Shown here: piece after piece, positions 26,476-35,749 of the stretch
How positions within the stretch are numbered: position 1 is the stretch's first letter
Layout of the letters: each line of letters begins with the position of its first letter
NCBI RefSeq assembly: GCF_038022665.1
Contig: NZ_CP150629.1
Location: 1,532,480 to 1,596,479 of the forward strand
Source: Methanolobus sp. WCC4
GTDB lineage: Archaea > Halobacteriota > Methanosarcinia > Methanosarcinales > Methanosarcinaceae
Length of the DNA: 64,000 bases
Direction of reading: 5' to 3'
Translations under genes and position numbers: made by a program
Notes under the pieces: generated by a model
What the model was told of the DNA's origin: nothing
The model's database searches: none
Seen by the model: only the letters and a program-made list of their open reading frames with translations

Positions 26476-27672
26476 CTATTCTGTTGATGCAAGGTTCCTG
26501 AACACATGTGCCTTGAAATCAGTGAGTGCAGCCATGAAGTTGACAGCTGCATCGTAAGGTGACTCGTGGATGCTGAAATACGAATGCACATCCCCGTCAC
26601 CAAGCCATTTCGTGCTCATATAGTAATAGTGATCCGAGGTGAGCATATGTTTCCATATTCTCAGCATTTCCGCATCATGTGTCCTTTTGACATAGCTCTC
26701 AAGTATCTTTATCTCCTCAAAGCAACGTCTCTGCATATCGTTACCGAGCCATGCACTGGTATCCCTCTCGATGTCGGCCCACGATATTGTTGAGAAATCA
26801 CCCACATCGACCTCACCTGCTGGTTTGTAGGCTTCGATGGTCTGGGATGGGGTCAGGAAACGCATCCCTCTGTCCATTACCTCACCTGGAAGTGCCCTTA
26901 AGAATTCGAAGATGCCGGTATCCTCCCACTGGTGCTCGCCAAATGTCTCGTAATCCATGAAGATGTTCAGGGTCTCGCCATTGTTCCAGGAAGCCCAGTC
27001 CGCCCACTTGTTTGCAGTAAGCGGGTACTCCTCCCACCACTGTGAAGAAAAGCGATAGCCTATATCATCACTCAACTTGTAGTTACGGAGTAGTATCGCT
27101 ATGTCGGTATCTTTTGCTTTGTACACATGGTCAGGTGACCGTCCTCCAAGGATGCGTTCGATCCCTTCAGTGAGTATCGCTTTGTATCCCATCTGGTCTG
27201 CAAGCTGTGCTACACTATTATTGTAAAGCATCTCAGTATTCCTGAATATCTGAGGGGTGACACCAAGAAGTTCTGAAATGAGTTCACGGTGCTCTTTCAC
27301 CTCATCCATGAACTCTTCCTTTGATTCGAACAGGGATGCAAGTGAGTGATAGCATGTTTCATCCAAAAATTCAATGCACCCTGTCTCTGCAAGGTCACGG
27401 AAGGAATCAAGCACATCCTCTCCCCACTCCATACACTGTTCCAGCAGTGTACCGGTAACTGACATGCTGGCCCTGAAATTGCCATCTGTTTCATCCGTTA
27501 GTTCCAGCAGGGTCCTGTTAGCCGGAAGGTAGCATTTTCCTGCAACCTTCTGGAATATCTCCTTGTTCGTCCTTTCATCAAAATACCTGTCAAAGCCCTG
27601 TTTATTATCGGGCCAGAACCATCTGAGCCTGTATGGCTGGTGGATCTCGAAGAAAGGACATATGGAGCTCAT
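26476..27672 (-). CDS. GH57 glycoside hydrolase, active-site residues present
   Basis: This is a 398-residue alpha-amylase-type enzyme of glycoside hydrolase family 57. Conserved regions are visible: the N-terminal HQPYR, the nucleophile region with ILTEG (glutamate about residue 168), and the proton-donor region IFMDYETFGEHQ (aspartate about residue 239). It probably cleaves or transfers internal alpha-1,4 links in glycogen. No signal peptide is seen. Its start overlaps the stop of the upstream GH57 gene by 4 bases. The V4R gene follows after 14 bases. Confidence 0.93.
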   Translation of the reverse strand: MSSICPFFEIHQPYRLRWFWPDNKQGFDRYFDERTNKEIFQKVAGKCYLPANRTLLELTDETDGNFRASMSVTGTLLEQCMEWGEDVLDSFRDLAETGCIEFLDETCYHSLASLFESKEEFMDEVKEHRELISELLGVTPQIFRNTEMLYNNSVAQLADQMGYKAILTEGIERILGGRSPDHVYKAKDTDIAILLRNYKLSDDIGYRFSSQWWEEYPLTANKWADWASWNNGETLNIFMDYETFGEHQWEDTGIFEFLRALPGEVMDRGMRFLTPSQTIEAYKPAGEVDVGDFSTISWADIERDTSAWLGNDMQRRCFEEIKILESYVKRTHDAEMLRIWKHMLTSDHYYYMSTKWLGDGDVHSYFSIHESPYDAAVNFMAALTDFKAHVFRNLASTE

Positions 27673-28802
27673 CTTTTCGCCTCCCGGATGATCGCGCGTT
27701 CAATGTCGGAAAGTATAGAAAGGTCGTTCACAGCCCTCTCATATCCAAACCTTCTCTCCTCTGAGTTCATCTCAAGGAATATCTCACTCTGCTGCAGGTA
27801 GCGGTATATCCTGAGCATCTCTTTTCTCCGCTCAGGATCCTTTATTGATCCGATCTGTTCTCCTGTATCTACAAGTTCGTGCATGAAGAGGTGTTGTGCA
27901 TGGTTACCGAGCAGGTTATGCATTCCATAGCGTGCTGTGGTCTTTGAATCAAGGGATGAAAGGCTTGTACTTTTGAACATATCCACAGCATCTTCAGCCA
28001 GTACCATCTCTATTCCCTTCTCCTTTAAGCTCAGTGGCAGCTCTTTCAGGAACCTGAGTATTTCTTTGTTGTTCTGGAGATGGGTGTTGATCGCATCATA
28101 TTTTATGTAGAGCGTGATCACATCTCCTTCCATGCTGGCGATCCAGGAGGCAAACTTGTCGGCGATAAGGGGATATCCGGGCCATGCATTGTCAGAGAAC
28201 CTGATCTCAAGGTCCTCGCTCAGGTTTATGTGTCTCAGGAGAGTCGGAACGGTATTGTCGTAGACATGCATGGGGTCGTAGCCATTCATGATGTTGTGTG
28301 AGCCTTCTGAAATGAAGCATTTGAATCCCATCTCTTTGAGCACTTTCAATGCCCTTTTCTCAAAAAGGAGCTCGGTATTGACAAATGTCCTTGCCTCTCT
28401 GCCGAAGAGTTCCTTTATCATCCCCCGGTCCATTTCGACCTGCTCCCTGAACTCTGTCATATCAGGGAACATCGAGCATACTGAATGATAATATGGCGAA
28501 GCAGCAAAAGAGACGCTTCCCGGGTCAAGTTCCCTGAAACCATCGATTATCTCAGGAGACCATTTACATTGTTCAAGGAATACCCCTGATACGTCCAGTG
28601 TATATTTTCCACCGTTCTCTATTGATGCAGCCAGTGTATCGTTGAGAGTTTCCACATTCTCTGCCAGCTTTGTGAAATTATGGAATGCCTTCTCCATATC
28701 AAAGTACTTCTCGATATGCACATCCCCATAACCTTCCTGTGGCCAGTACCATCTGAGTGGTAAAGGAAGGTGTACCTCGAAACAAACACATACTGCTTTC
28801 AT
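27669..28802 (-). CDS. GH57-like protein with altered proton-donor region
   Basis: This is a 377-residue paralogue of the downstream GH57 enzyme. It keeps the N-terminal HLPLPLRWYWP and the nucleophile-like region FISEG (glutamate about residue 164). In the proton-donor block, however, it reads YIKYDAINTHLQ where the active paralogue reads FMDYETFGEHQ, placing Lys at the catalytic Asp position. It may be inactive, a glucan-binding partner, or a changed enzyme. The start is set at ATG 28802 because a 28-residue extension would run into the MscS gene and does not look like GH57. GAGAG precedes it. It overlaps the downstream GH57 gene by 4 bases. Confidence 0.85.
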   Translation of the reverse strand: MKAVCVCFEVHLPLPLRWYWPQEGYGDVHIEKYFDMEKAFHNFTKLAENVETLNDTLAASIENGGKYTLDVSGVFLEQCKWSPEIIDGFRELDPGSVSFAASPYYHSVCSMFPDMTEFREQVEMDRGMIKELFGREARTFVNTELLFEKRALKVLKEMGFKCFISEGSHNIMNGYDPMHVYDNTVPTLLRHINLSEDLEIRFSDNAWPGYPLIADKFASWIASMEGDVITLYIKYDAINTHLQNNKEILRFLKELPLSLKEKGIEMVLAEDAVDMFKSTSLSSLDSKTTARYGMHNLLGNHAQHLFMHELVDTGEQIGSIKDPERRKEMLRIYRYLQQSEIFLEMNSEERRFGYERAVNDLSILSDIERAIIREAKR

Positions 28803-28809
28803 GTTCTCT

Positions 28810-29688
28810 CTATTCCTGACCGTTATTTCCAATGATATGGTCTTCAGTTCTATCCGAAACAATGTTCCTTGTATTGAGATCACTTGCGAACCAGACGGTC
28901 CTCTGTGGGAACGCGATCTCTATTCCATTCTCTTCAAGTGTCTTCTTGATGATCCAGAGCAGTTTCATCTTCAGATCATACCATTCAGTTGCAGGGGCCC
29001 ATACCCTTACACTGATGTTAACGGCATTATCACCCAGATTATCTACAAATACAGAAGGTGAAGGGTTCACAAGTGCATAGGGTTGTTCATCGATGAGTTC
29101 CTTGATTATCCTGATAGCCTCATCGGCATCATCCTCATAGCGGATACCGACGACATATTCGAACCTTCTTGCAAGGTTTGCCACATAGTTTGTGATACTT
29201 GTTGTAAAAACGGTCTCATTGGGCAACCTTATGTAGAGTCCTTCGTATGTTCGGATAATGGTGGATATTATCTTTATATCCTCTACATAACCAAGTTTGT
29301 TATCGATATTCACCTGGTCGCCTATCTTTATAGGACGTTCTATCATCAGGAAAACACCTGATATGAAGTTGCCTACAATGCTCTGACTTGCAAAACCAAT
29401 GACTATACCCGCAACACCACCGGCAACAAGAAGACCGGATGTATCAATATTCAGGATAGGGAAGATGACACCAAGTATTGCAAACACTATCAGGCCGTAG
29501 TAGATCGTCTTGAGCAGGATGTTGAGATGTTCTTTATCCATCTTATCCTTCAGCGTTCTCTGAAGGTATATCGTGATACCTTTACCTAATAGAACGGTGA
29601 AGAAGAGTATCAGTAATATCGTGAATATCTGCAGGAAGGGATCGGAGAGTGGAGGTACATATTGGGAGATTAAAGTGCTGTTGCTCAT
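28810..29688 (-). CDS. mscS: MscS-type mechanosensitive channel
   Basis: This membrane channel of 292 residues opens under membrane tension to release solutes on osmotic down-shock. Three hydrophobic helices occupy the N-terminal 110 residues, and the pore-lining helix is rich in Gly and Ala (GVAGIVIGFASQSIVGNFISG). The cytoplasmic beta and alpha/beta domains follow, with the conserved RPIKIGDQV. The start overlaps the end of the DUF432 gene by 4 bases, and the GH57-like gene begins 8 bases downstream. This places an osmotic channel inside the glucan gene string. Confidence 0.94.
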   Translation of the reverse strand: MSNSTLISQYVPPLSDPFLQIFTILLILFFTVLLGKGITIYLQRTLKDKMDKEHLNILLKTIYYGLIVFAILGVIFPILNIDTSGLLVAGGVAGIVIGFASQSIVGNFISGVFLMIERPIKIGDQVNIDNKLGYVEDIKIISTIIRTYEGLYIRLPNETVFTTSITNYVANLARRFEYVVGIRYEDDADEAIRIIKELIDEQPYALVNPSPSVFVDNLGDNAVNISVRVWAPATEWYDLKMKLLWIIKKTLEENGIEIAFPQRTVWFASDLNTRNIVSDRTEDHIIGNNGQE

Positions 29689-30407
29689 AGACCGAACTCC
29701 ATTATTCCCTTAGTTCCGGTCATGGCCAGCTTACGTGCAGTGTAGAGTTCCATGGACCTCTTGAATCTTGAAGTTGTAGGGTATGTGATGAAATCGGTTT
29801 CCGCCAGGAGCTTGTTTATGATCCTCATGGATGCTTTCATACCAAGTCTCCTGTCACCATAATATATCTTCATCCCATAGGCGTTGAAAACAGCCTTTGT
29901 GACCTCCATCATGTGATTTGAGTCGTTTATGATATCAAGTTCGATGTATCCTTCGTACAATATATCTGTGTCAGGTTCCTCGAAGTACACATCACTTTCC
30001 CAGTGTCTGCAGATAAGCCCAAGATTATGACTTCCGTATAGTGTGAACTTGATCCTGGAATAGGTGAAGATATCAATGACTTCATAGTTCCCTGCTTTAT
30101 CCGTGACGAATACTCCTATCTCCACGGGGAATTTAAGGTATATCTTCTTCCGGTCGCCGGGACCTATCAAAACCGGACGTTTGAATTCGATCAGCAGGAA
30201 GGATGTGACCTTCTTTGGAAGGTTAACTGGTTCTATCGGGTTTATGAGTATATCTCCTTCATTTTTCAGCAGCACAAGCTCAGTCTCTTCCTGTCCCCGG
30301 AACGTTCTCCTGTAAACAAGGTTGTTTCCCTGCTTATCAACTGTGATAATGTTATCTTTGAGGTCATTCAGTTCTGTCGTGAACGGCGGGTGATATATCT
30401 CATACAT
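29685..30407 (-). CDS. DUF432-family protein
   Basis: This protein of 240 residues is assigned to the archaeal DUF432 family from its overall pattern (KFPVEIGVFV, YGSHNLGLICRHW). It is predicted to be cytoplasmic and beta-rich, with no membrane helix or catalytic motif. Its stop overlaps the mscS start by 4 bases, so the two proteins are made together. A role in controlling or assembling the channel is an inference. CorA lies 27 bases upstream on the same strand. Confidence 0.78.
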   Translation of the reverse strand: MYEIYHPPFTTELNDLKDNIITVDKQGNNLVYRRTFRGQEETELVLLKNEGDILINPIEPVNLPKKVTSFLLIEFKRPVLIGPGDRKKIYLKFPVEIGVFVTDKAGNYEVIDIFTYSRIKFTLYGSHNLGLICRHWESDVYFEEPDTDILYEGYIELDIINDSNHMMEVTKAVFNAYGMKIYYGDRRLGMKASMRIINKLLAETDFITYPTTSRFKRSMELYTARKLAMTGTKGIMEFGL

Positions 30408-30434
30408 TACTATCGGTATCCTTATCTTTAATGA

Positions 30435-31514
30435 TCAAAGCCAGTTCTTCCTTCGGAAATATATATACATTGAAAGGAATATCAATATATTTATTGTCCA
30501 CACAGCATGATATCCCCATTTCCATGCAAGTTCCGGCATATATGAGAAGTTCATTCCATACATTCCGGCAAGGAAGGTCAGTGGTATGAAAATGGTAGCT
30601 ATTATGGTAAGTGTTTTCATAACCTCATTCATTTTATTGCTTACACTTGACAGATATACATCCAGTATTCCGGAGAGTATGTCACGATACGTGTCTATCG
30701 TCTCCGCTATCTGGATCGTATGGTCGTATACATCTCTAAGGAATGTAAAGGTGGTCTCTTTAAAAAGAGAGGACTCTGTTCTTTCCATGTTATTGATGAC
30801 TTCCCGGAGAGGCCAGACGGATTTACGAAGGTAGATCATCTCTTTCTTCATGTCATGTATACTCTGGAGGGTCTCAGGGTTTGGATCCTCTATCAGTCTG
30901 TCCTCCAGTTCCTCGATAATATCTCCATATCTCTCTATGATCACGAAGTAATTGTCAACTATGGAGTCCATAAGTGCATACGCCAGATAATCAGCCCCCA
31001 TTGTCCGTATCCTTCCCTTTGAGTTCCTGATACGTTCTCTGACCGGGTTGAAAGTATCACCTTCAACCTCCTGGAATGACAGCACGAAGTCCTTTCCGAG
31101 TATTATGCTGACCTGCTCTCCCTTTACATTGATGTCGTCTTCTCTGGATCTGAGCATCTTGAGGACGATGTATATGTAAGAGTCATGGTCCTCCATCTTC
31201 GGTCTCTGGCCTGTGTGAACGATATCTTCCATTATCAGTGGATGCAGGCCAAAGTGTTTCCCAAGTTTCTCAACTATGTCTACCTGGTGGATACCATCGA
31301 TATTGATCCACGATACGGTGGGGGAATCTTTGAAAGGGAAACATTCCTCTACTTCATCAACAGTCCTTTCATGATAATTGGTCCGGTCGTAGTCTATAAT
31401 GGTTATCTTTACGTTCTCTGTCCTCTTCTCTCCCACATGGACCAGACTTCCGGGCATCATTCCCGCCTTCCTTGATACACGATTCGTGAGTTTTCTTATA
31501 GTAACACCCCGCAT
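30435..31514 (-). CDS. corA: CorA-type magnesium/cobalt transporter
   Basis: This divalent cation channel of 359 residues has a large acidic cytoplasmic domain and two C-terminal membrane helices. The signature YGMNF (GMN motif) lies at the end of the first helix near residue 327, and the C-terminus is positively charged (YFRRKNWL). It imports magnesium and possibly cobalt or nickel. It is in the middle of the minus-strand string, 39 bases after a glycosyltransferase and 27 before DUF432. Together with MscS this adds ion homeostasis to the glucan cluster. Confidence 0.95.
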   Translation of the reverse strand: MRGVTIRKLTNRVSRKAGMMPGSLVHVGEKRTENVKITIIDYDRTNYHERTVDEVEECFPFKDSPTVSWINIDGIHQVDIVEKLGKHFGLHPLIMEDIVHTGQRPKMEDHDSYIYIVLKMLRSREDDINVKGEQVSIILGKDFVLSFQEVEGDTFNPVRERIRNSKGRIRTMGADYLAYALMDSIVDNYFVIIERYGDIIEELEDRLIEDPNPETLQSIHDMKKEMIYLRKSVWPLREVINNMERTESSLFKETTFTFLRDVYDHTIQIAETIDTYRDILSGILDVYLSSVSNKMNEVMKTLTIIATIFIPLTFLAGMYGMNFSYMPELAWKWGYHAVWTINILIFLSMYIYFRRKNWL

Positions 31515-31553
31515 GCAATTTCTTTATCTTCATAGATAAGATGAAGAAAAAGG

Positions 31554-32726
31554 TCATGAAAGCATCTTTCTGTAAACATCGACCGTCATCTTTGCGATGT
31601 TGTTCCAGTTATACTTCGTTCCTATGAGCTCTTTCCCAACCTTTCCAAGCTCATCGTCCTCATAGTTGTCCAGCACATGGTTTATTCCCCACGCGATCGA
31701 TCCCGGGTTCTGGTAGACAATTACCCCGTCCCTGAAGTTATCGATGAGTGATATCGCATCCGTGGCAACGATATTCTTGCTGGCATCCCAGGCCTCCAGC
31801 AGTATGATCCCGAAAGGTTCATTCCTGCTTGGTACACAGATGAGATTGCAGGCGTTCATCCACTTCTTTTTGACGGATTCATCAACATAACCCAGGAAAT
31901 GACAGCTATCCTGAATGTTCAGTTCATAGGTGATACGTTCACATTCAGGTCGCATCTCACCTTCTCCTATGATCACGAATCTGGCATCCCATCTGTTAGC
32001 AAGCACATCAGGGATGGCCCTTACAAAAAGATCAGGTCCTTTCTGGTAGTTCATCCTTCCTACAAACAGGACTACAGGAGCATATGGATGTATACCATAT
32101 TCCTCCTTGACCTTTCCATGGTCAACATCCATCTGTATAGTATGTTCATATATCCCGTTCGGGACGATGGATATCTTGTTATCCGGTATCTGGTACAGGT
32201 ACTGTATCTCTTTTGTAAGGTTTGGGGATGTGGATATAACACAGGCTGATTCATACCCTCCTCTCCATTCACGATGGCTTATCTCTGTGGCCTCCCACCA
32301 AGTACCATGCTGGTTCCCGTTACGTCCCCATTCAGTGCTGTGATACGTAATTGCGAAGGCAAGGCCAAATTCCTCTTTAAGCCTGCATACAAGGTTCACA
32401 GGATGCCAGTCATGTACGTGTGTAAGGTCGAAATCCCCGAAATCCTTCGTTGCTTCGATAAAAGCGGTATACATGGAATCACACATGCTGTCCATCTGCT
32501 GGACTATTCCACCGTAGAGGGCATGGAATATACGATGGTAATGCACTCCGTTAACAATCTCATATGGAAGCATGTCCCTGTTCCTTGTGAATATATGGAC
32601 CTCATGTCCCATGCCGGCAAGAGCCTCGGATAGTTCGGTCACATGGGGTGCCAGTCCACCGACCTTTACAGCATTCAGGCTTTCCCACGAGAACATGGCT
32701 ATTCGTAATCTGTCTTCCATGTTCAC
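31554..32726 (-). CDS. Glycosyltransferase family 4-like
   Basis: This cytoplasmic enzyme of 390 residues has a GT-B fold. The N-terminus (MFSWESLNAVKVGGLAPHVTELS) carries the Gly-rich acceptor loop, and the C-terminal half has FVGRMNYQKGPD and the donor-site segment VPSRNEPFGIILLEA with the conserved glutamates. In this context it may make alpha-glucan or transfer glucose to a primer or compatible solute. The nucleotide-sugar donor is not known. The start overlaps the end of galT by 4 bases. Confidence 0.9.
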   Translation of the reverse strand: MNMEDRLRIAMFSWESLNAVKVGGLAPHVTELSEALAGMGHEVHIFTRNRDMLPYEIVNGVHYHRIFHALYGGIVQQMDSMCDSMYTAFIEATKDFGDFDLTHVHDWHPVNLVCRLKEEFGLAFAITYHSTEWGRNGNQHGTWWEATEISHREWRGGYESACVISTSPNLTKEIQYLYQIPDNKISIVPNGIYEHTIQMDVDHGKVKEEYGIHPYAPVVLFVGRMNYQKGPDLFVRAIPDVLANRWDARFVIIGEGEMRPECERITYELNIQDSCHFLGYVDESVKKKWMNACNLICVPSRNEPFGIILLEAWDASKNIVATDAISLIDNFRDGVIVYQNPGSIAWGINHVLDNYEDDELGKVGKELIGTKYNWNNIAKMTVDVYRKMLS

Positions 32727-33721
32727 CCCTCTTCAGGTATCAGTTCACTATTTTCCAGCAGATGTTCGACGGCTGTCTCAGGTGGCATTGTATTGATGTA
32801 TATGTCAGTGTTCTTCTCAAAACCAGCTGCAATTGATGTAACAGGTGCTATTCGGACATTGAAGTGATAGTTAGTGTCATCCTCTGCCTGGAAGAACATG
32901 TAATTATAAGCAAGCTGAGGTATGGTCTTCTCAAGGAGGAAAACAGCCTTTCGGATGCAGTCACCCAGTGAGAACAACAGTTCGTCGCTGAACCCGGATA
33001 TATGGTTCACATGGCGCTTTGGTAGCATCCACATCTCATAAGGTGACCTGGAATAGTAAGGAGCTATAAGGATGAAGTCATCATTCTCGTAGACATGCCT
33101 TTCACCGTCCTTCTCCTTTTCAACGATCTCGCAGTAAGGACACCTCTCAAGTCCTGAGATCACCTTTTTCTCTTTTCCGATGGAAGATGGCTCTATGGGA
33201 AGTGCTATGAGCTGCGAATGGGTATGTTCCAGTGAAGCACCAGCTTTCTTCCCCCAGTTCTTGAAAAGTGATACATATTCTATTCCCTCCATTGACCGGT
33301 AATGTACGACCCTGTCCCTGTAGGCTTTCATCAGCAGGAGTATCTGTTCATCCGAAAAGAGATGGAGCCTGCTTTCATGGTTAGGGTTCTCTATGATCAC
33401 TTCGTGGAATCCAAATCCTTTTTCAACATCAAATGAACTGTGTTCCACTTCAGAAGCCTCAGGTGACAATGCGGGATAAAGGTTAGGTATACATCTTATA
33501 TCCCATCCTGTGACCAGCTCTTCCTCTGTATCTTTCAGGATCTCACCATTTTTGTATACTGCATTTGCAGGAGGCGTCTGGTCCTCGTGTCCTTTGCAGA
33601 AAACACAGCTTAAGGATCTCTTTTCATCATCACAGGCTTTTGGGGCAGAAGGTCTTTTGCTTCTCCCGAAAGCTATTATGCAGTGCTCGTCAAGGAAATA
33701 ATGTTTGCGTATCTCGGACAT
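32723..33721 (-). CDS. galT: Galactose-1-phosphate uridylyltransferase family
   Basis: This HIT-superfamily nucleotidyltransferase of 332 residues has the catalytic motif HTHSQ (about residue 167), zinc-type cysteines near CVFCKGHEDQ and CPYCEIVEKE, and the FKNWGKKAGASLEH block. The standard reaction exchanges UMP between UDP-glucose and galactose 1-phosphate. In this cluster it may instead feed a nucleotide-glucose pool or act as a sugar-1-phosphate phosphorylase, as some archaeal relatives do. It lies 3 bases behind the glycogen synthase-like gene and overlaps the downstream glycosyltransferase. Confidence 0.9.
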   Translation of the reverse strand: MSEIRKHYFLDEHCIIAFGRSKRPSAPKACDDEKRSLSCVFCKGHEDQTPPANAVYKNGEILKDTEEELVTGWDIRCIPNLYPALSPEASEVEHSSFDVEKGFGFHEVIIENPNHESRLHLFSDEQILLLMKAYRDRVVHYRSMEGIEYVSLFKNWGKKAGASLEHTHSQLIALPIEPSSIGKEKKVISGLERCPYCEIVEKEKDGERHVYENDDFILIAPYYSRSPYEMWMLPKRHVNHISGFSDELLFSLGDCIRKAVFLLEKTIPQLAYNYMFFQAEDDTNYHFNVRIAPVTSIAAGFEKNTDIYINTMPPETAVEHLLENSELIPEEG

Positions 33722-33724
33722 GTT

Positions 33725-35527
33725 TCACTCCAGTCTTGTTCCTGTGAGGAGCTCATAATACGTTTTGATGGGTTCTTCCCAGTTCATGTCCTTTGCAAGC
33801 AGGTTCGCTTCCTGACAGAGGAGGTTGTACTTTACCTTATCATCCGTATACGTGTCGATGAAGTAATCCATGGCAAGGGCGTAATCAGCTACCGATTCCA
33901 GATAAGGGATATTGATATTGTCAACAACGATCACTCCCCCCATGCCCATGACCAGTCTTTTCAGTGTCTTGAGAGCATCGCTGAAGCCACAAACCTTGCT
34001 GACTATGCTAGGTGTGGATTCCTTTCCTGCTTCAAGTCCTGTCAGCAGGAATGGTTCGTATTTTGAAGGGAACACTCCGGCAATGCACCCGGCCATGAAC
34101 TCATCCGGAGTCATATTAAGACCGCCGTCATGGTCTGATATCCATTGTGGGTACAACACCGCTGAAACATGCCTGGTGCCATCCGGTATCTTCGAACATT
34201 CAAGTCCCCTGCCCTCTATCATCTGCTGGAGGCGTATCTCCTCACCGACAAGAACTTCCTCAGGAAGGTTGATCGGGAAATTCTCGGGAGTGTTCGTCTT
34301 CGGACCCTGGGCCGCGACAATGAAACATATAACACGATAGTCCTCATCCAGATGTCCGGCATCGATCTCGTTCTTTACCATCCTGTCAAGTATCACCAGG
34401 GAATCTAGAAGGTCAGGATAACCCTTATTCTCGACCTCGATCCTTGATATGGAGAATATGGGGATCATCCTGTCAGGTGGGATCACTTTGCTGTCGAACA
34501 CATTGTTTATCTTCTCAGAGAGGAATTCCTGTATCTTCTTTCTGGAAATGGTCTTCTTTTCCCAGTCGATCTCTTCATCTTCCTTATCGATACCATTTCG
34601 GACTATTATGGAGTCAATATTGTAGAATAGCTTTATTTCCTTACGTGTGGAATCTCCTACTGCTGTGACAACATCTGCGTAAGATGAAAGTGATTCCAGT
34701 TTCGCGTGGTTGAGGGGAACCCCACTATCCCATGAACTGTCGTTCTCCCTTATCTTCCGGATGGACTGGTGTCCTGATGATCTTCCCGGAAGTGTTGCAT
34801 GGTATGTTGCAACGGTTTTGACGTTGATCCCAAGCTTTTTAAGCCGTGCAAGTGCATAGAATACCCCGAATTCATGGCAGTGAAGTGAAACGTGGACTGT
34901 GGGCATAAGGGATGCTGCAAATTCTGATATTGCTTTGTCCTCATATTCCTCGGCATTTTTCTCTCTGGCAGTTGCCAGTGCTCTGACAAATTCCGATATG
35001 GCATAGGAAAGGTTCAGATAGTGGGTGTATTCCGCACCGTTACCCATACTCTCATAGGTCATGGAATCCAGTCCGATAAGGTCGTATGCCTCTGCTTTGA
35101 TCATACTGTCAAGACACATCTCCTTTCCTTTGTATTCCATGCCAAGCCTGCAGAAATCAAAGGTCTTGAACATAAGATGGATCACCTTCACACCTTTCAC
35201 CATCTCGATACCGACAAAGGATTCTATTCCTTTTGTTTTCAGTTTATCGATGGTCTCAAAGAGTTCCCCTTCCGGTTCCATCTCTTCAAAGGAACTCATG
35301 TCGGTTATACGGTTCAGGCCTTTGTTCCAGTCAGAACCGCTATGTCCATAGTAGGGTCCTGCAACGATGATACTTGGTGCTGTTTCCTCATCTATGATGC
35401 CTTTGCTGATAAGTCCGGCAAGGTTCTTTGCTTCGGCATCTATGACATTCCAGATACCTCCCATCTTGTTGGACCGTGGCCCGGCCTCCTCGCCAGCTAT
35501 TATTATACATTTGCTTTCTAGCGTCAT
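33725..35527 (-). CDS. Glycogen synthase-like glycosyltransferase
   Basis: This is a 600-residue GT-B enzyme resembling the eukaryote-type glycogen synthases (GT3). It has the N-terminal GEEAGPRSNKMGGIWNV glucosyl-acceptor region, VSLHCHEFG and TYHATLPGR in the N-terminal half, and PSKYEPFLLTGLEAG as the donor-site glutamate block near residue 500. It probably extends alpha-1,4-glucan from a nucleotide glucose. The start at ATG 35527 has GGGAG 7 bases upstream. The frame is open further, to 35581. It is the first gene of the long minus-strand string, and its promoter lies before 35530. Confidence 0.87.
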   Translation of the reverse strand: MTLESKCIIIAGEEAGPRSNKMGGIWNVIDAEAKNLAGLISKGIIDEETAPSIIVAGPYYGHSGSDWNKGLNRITDMSSFEEMEPEGELFETIDKLKTKGIESFVGIEMVKGVKVIHLMFKTFDFCRLGMEYKGKEMCLDSMIKAEAYDLIGLDSMTYESMGNGAEYTHYLNLSYAISEFVRALATAREKNAEEYEDKAISEFAASLMPTVHVSLHCHEFGVFYALARLKKLGINVKTVATYHATLPGRSSGHQSIRKIRENDSSWDSGVPLNHAKLESLSSYADVVTAVGDSTRKEIKLFYNIDSIIVRNGIDKEDEEIDWEKKTISRKKIQEFLSEKINNVFDSKVIPPDRMIPIFSISRIEVENKGYPDLLDSLVILDRMVKNEIDAGHLDEDYRVICFIVAAQGPKTNTPENFPINLPEEVLVGEEIRLQQMIEGRGLECSKIPDGTRHVSAVLYPQWISDHDGGLNMTPDEFMAGCIAGVFPSKYEPFLLTGLEAGKESTPSIVSKVCGFSDALKTLKRLVMGMGGVIVVDNINIPYLESVADYALAMDYFIDTYTDDKVKYNLLCQEANLLAKDMNWEEPIKTYYELLTGTRLE

Positions 35528-35749
35528 TCCCTTTCTCCCGAAGATCTCTTCTATCTTAATAAGGTTGCAATTATATATCAAAATATCTCAGGGTGTTTAC
35601 TGATAAGGATATTTCCAGCTATTTTTAGTATAGAGGCATCATTACATGTTCTTTTCATTCATCTCAACAAGCTGCGCTCTCAGAAAGCTTTTATTACTCT
35701 TGCAGGCATAAGAAGGACCGGGTTTTGAATACAGCCCAGCGGATAATAC

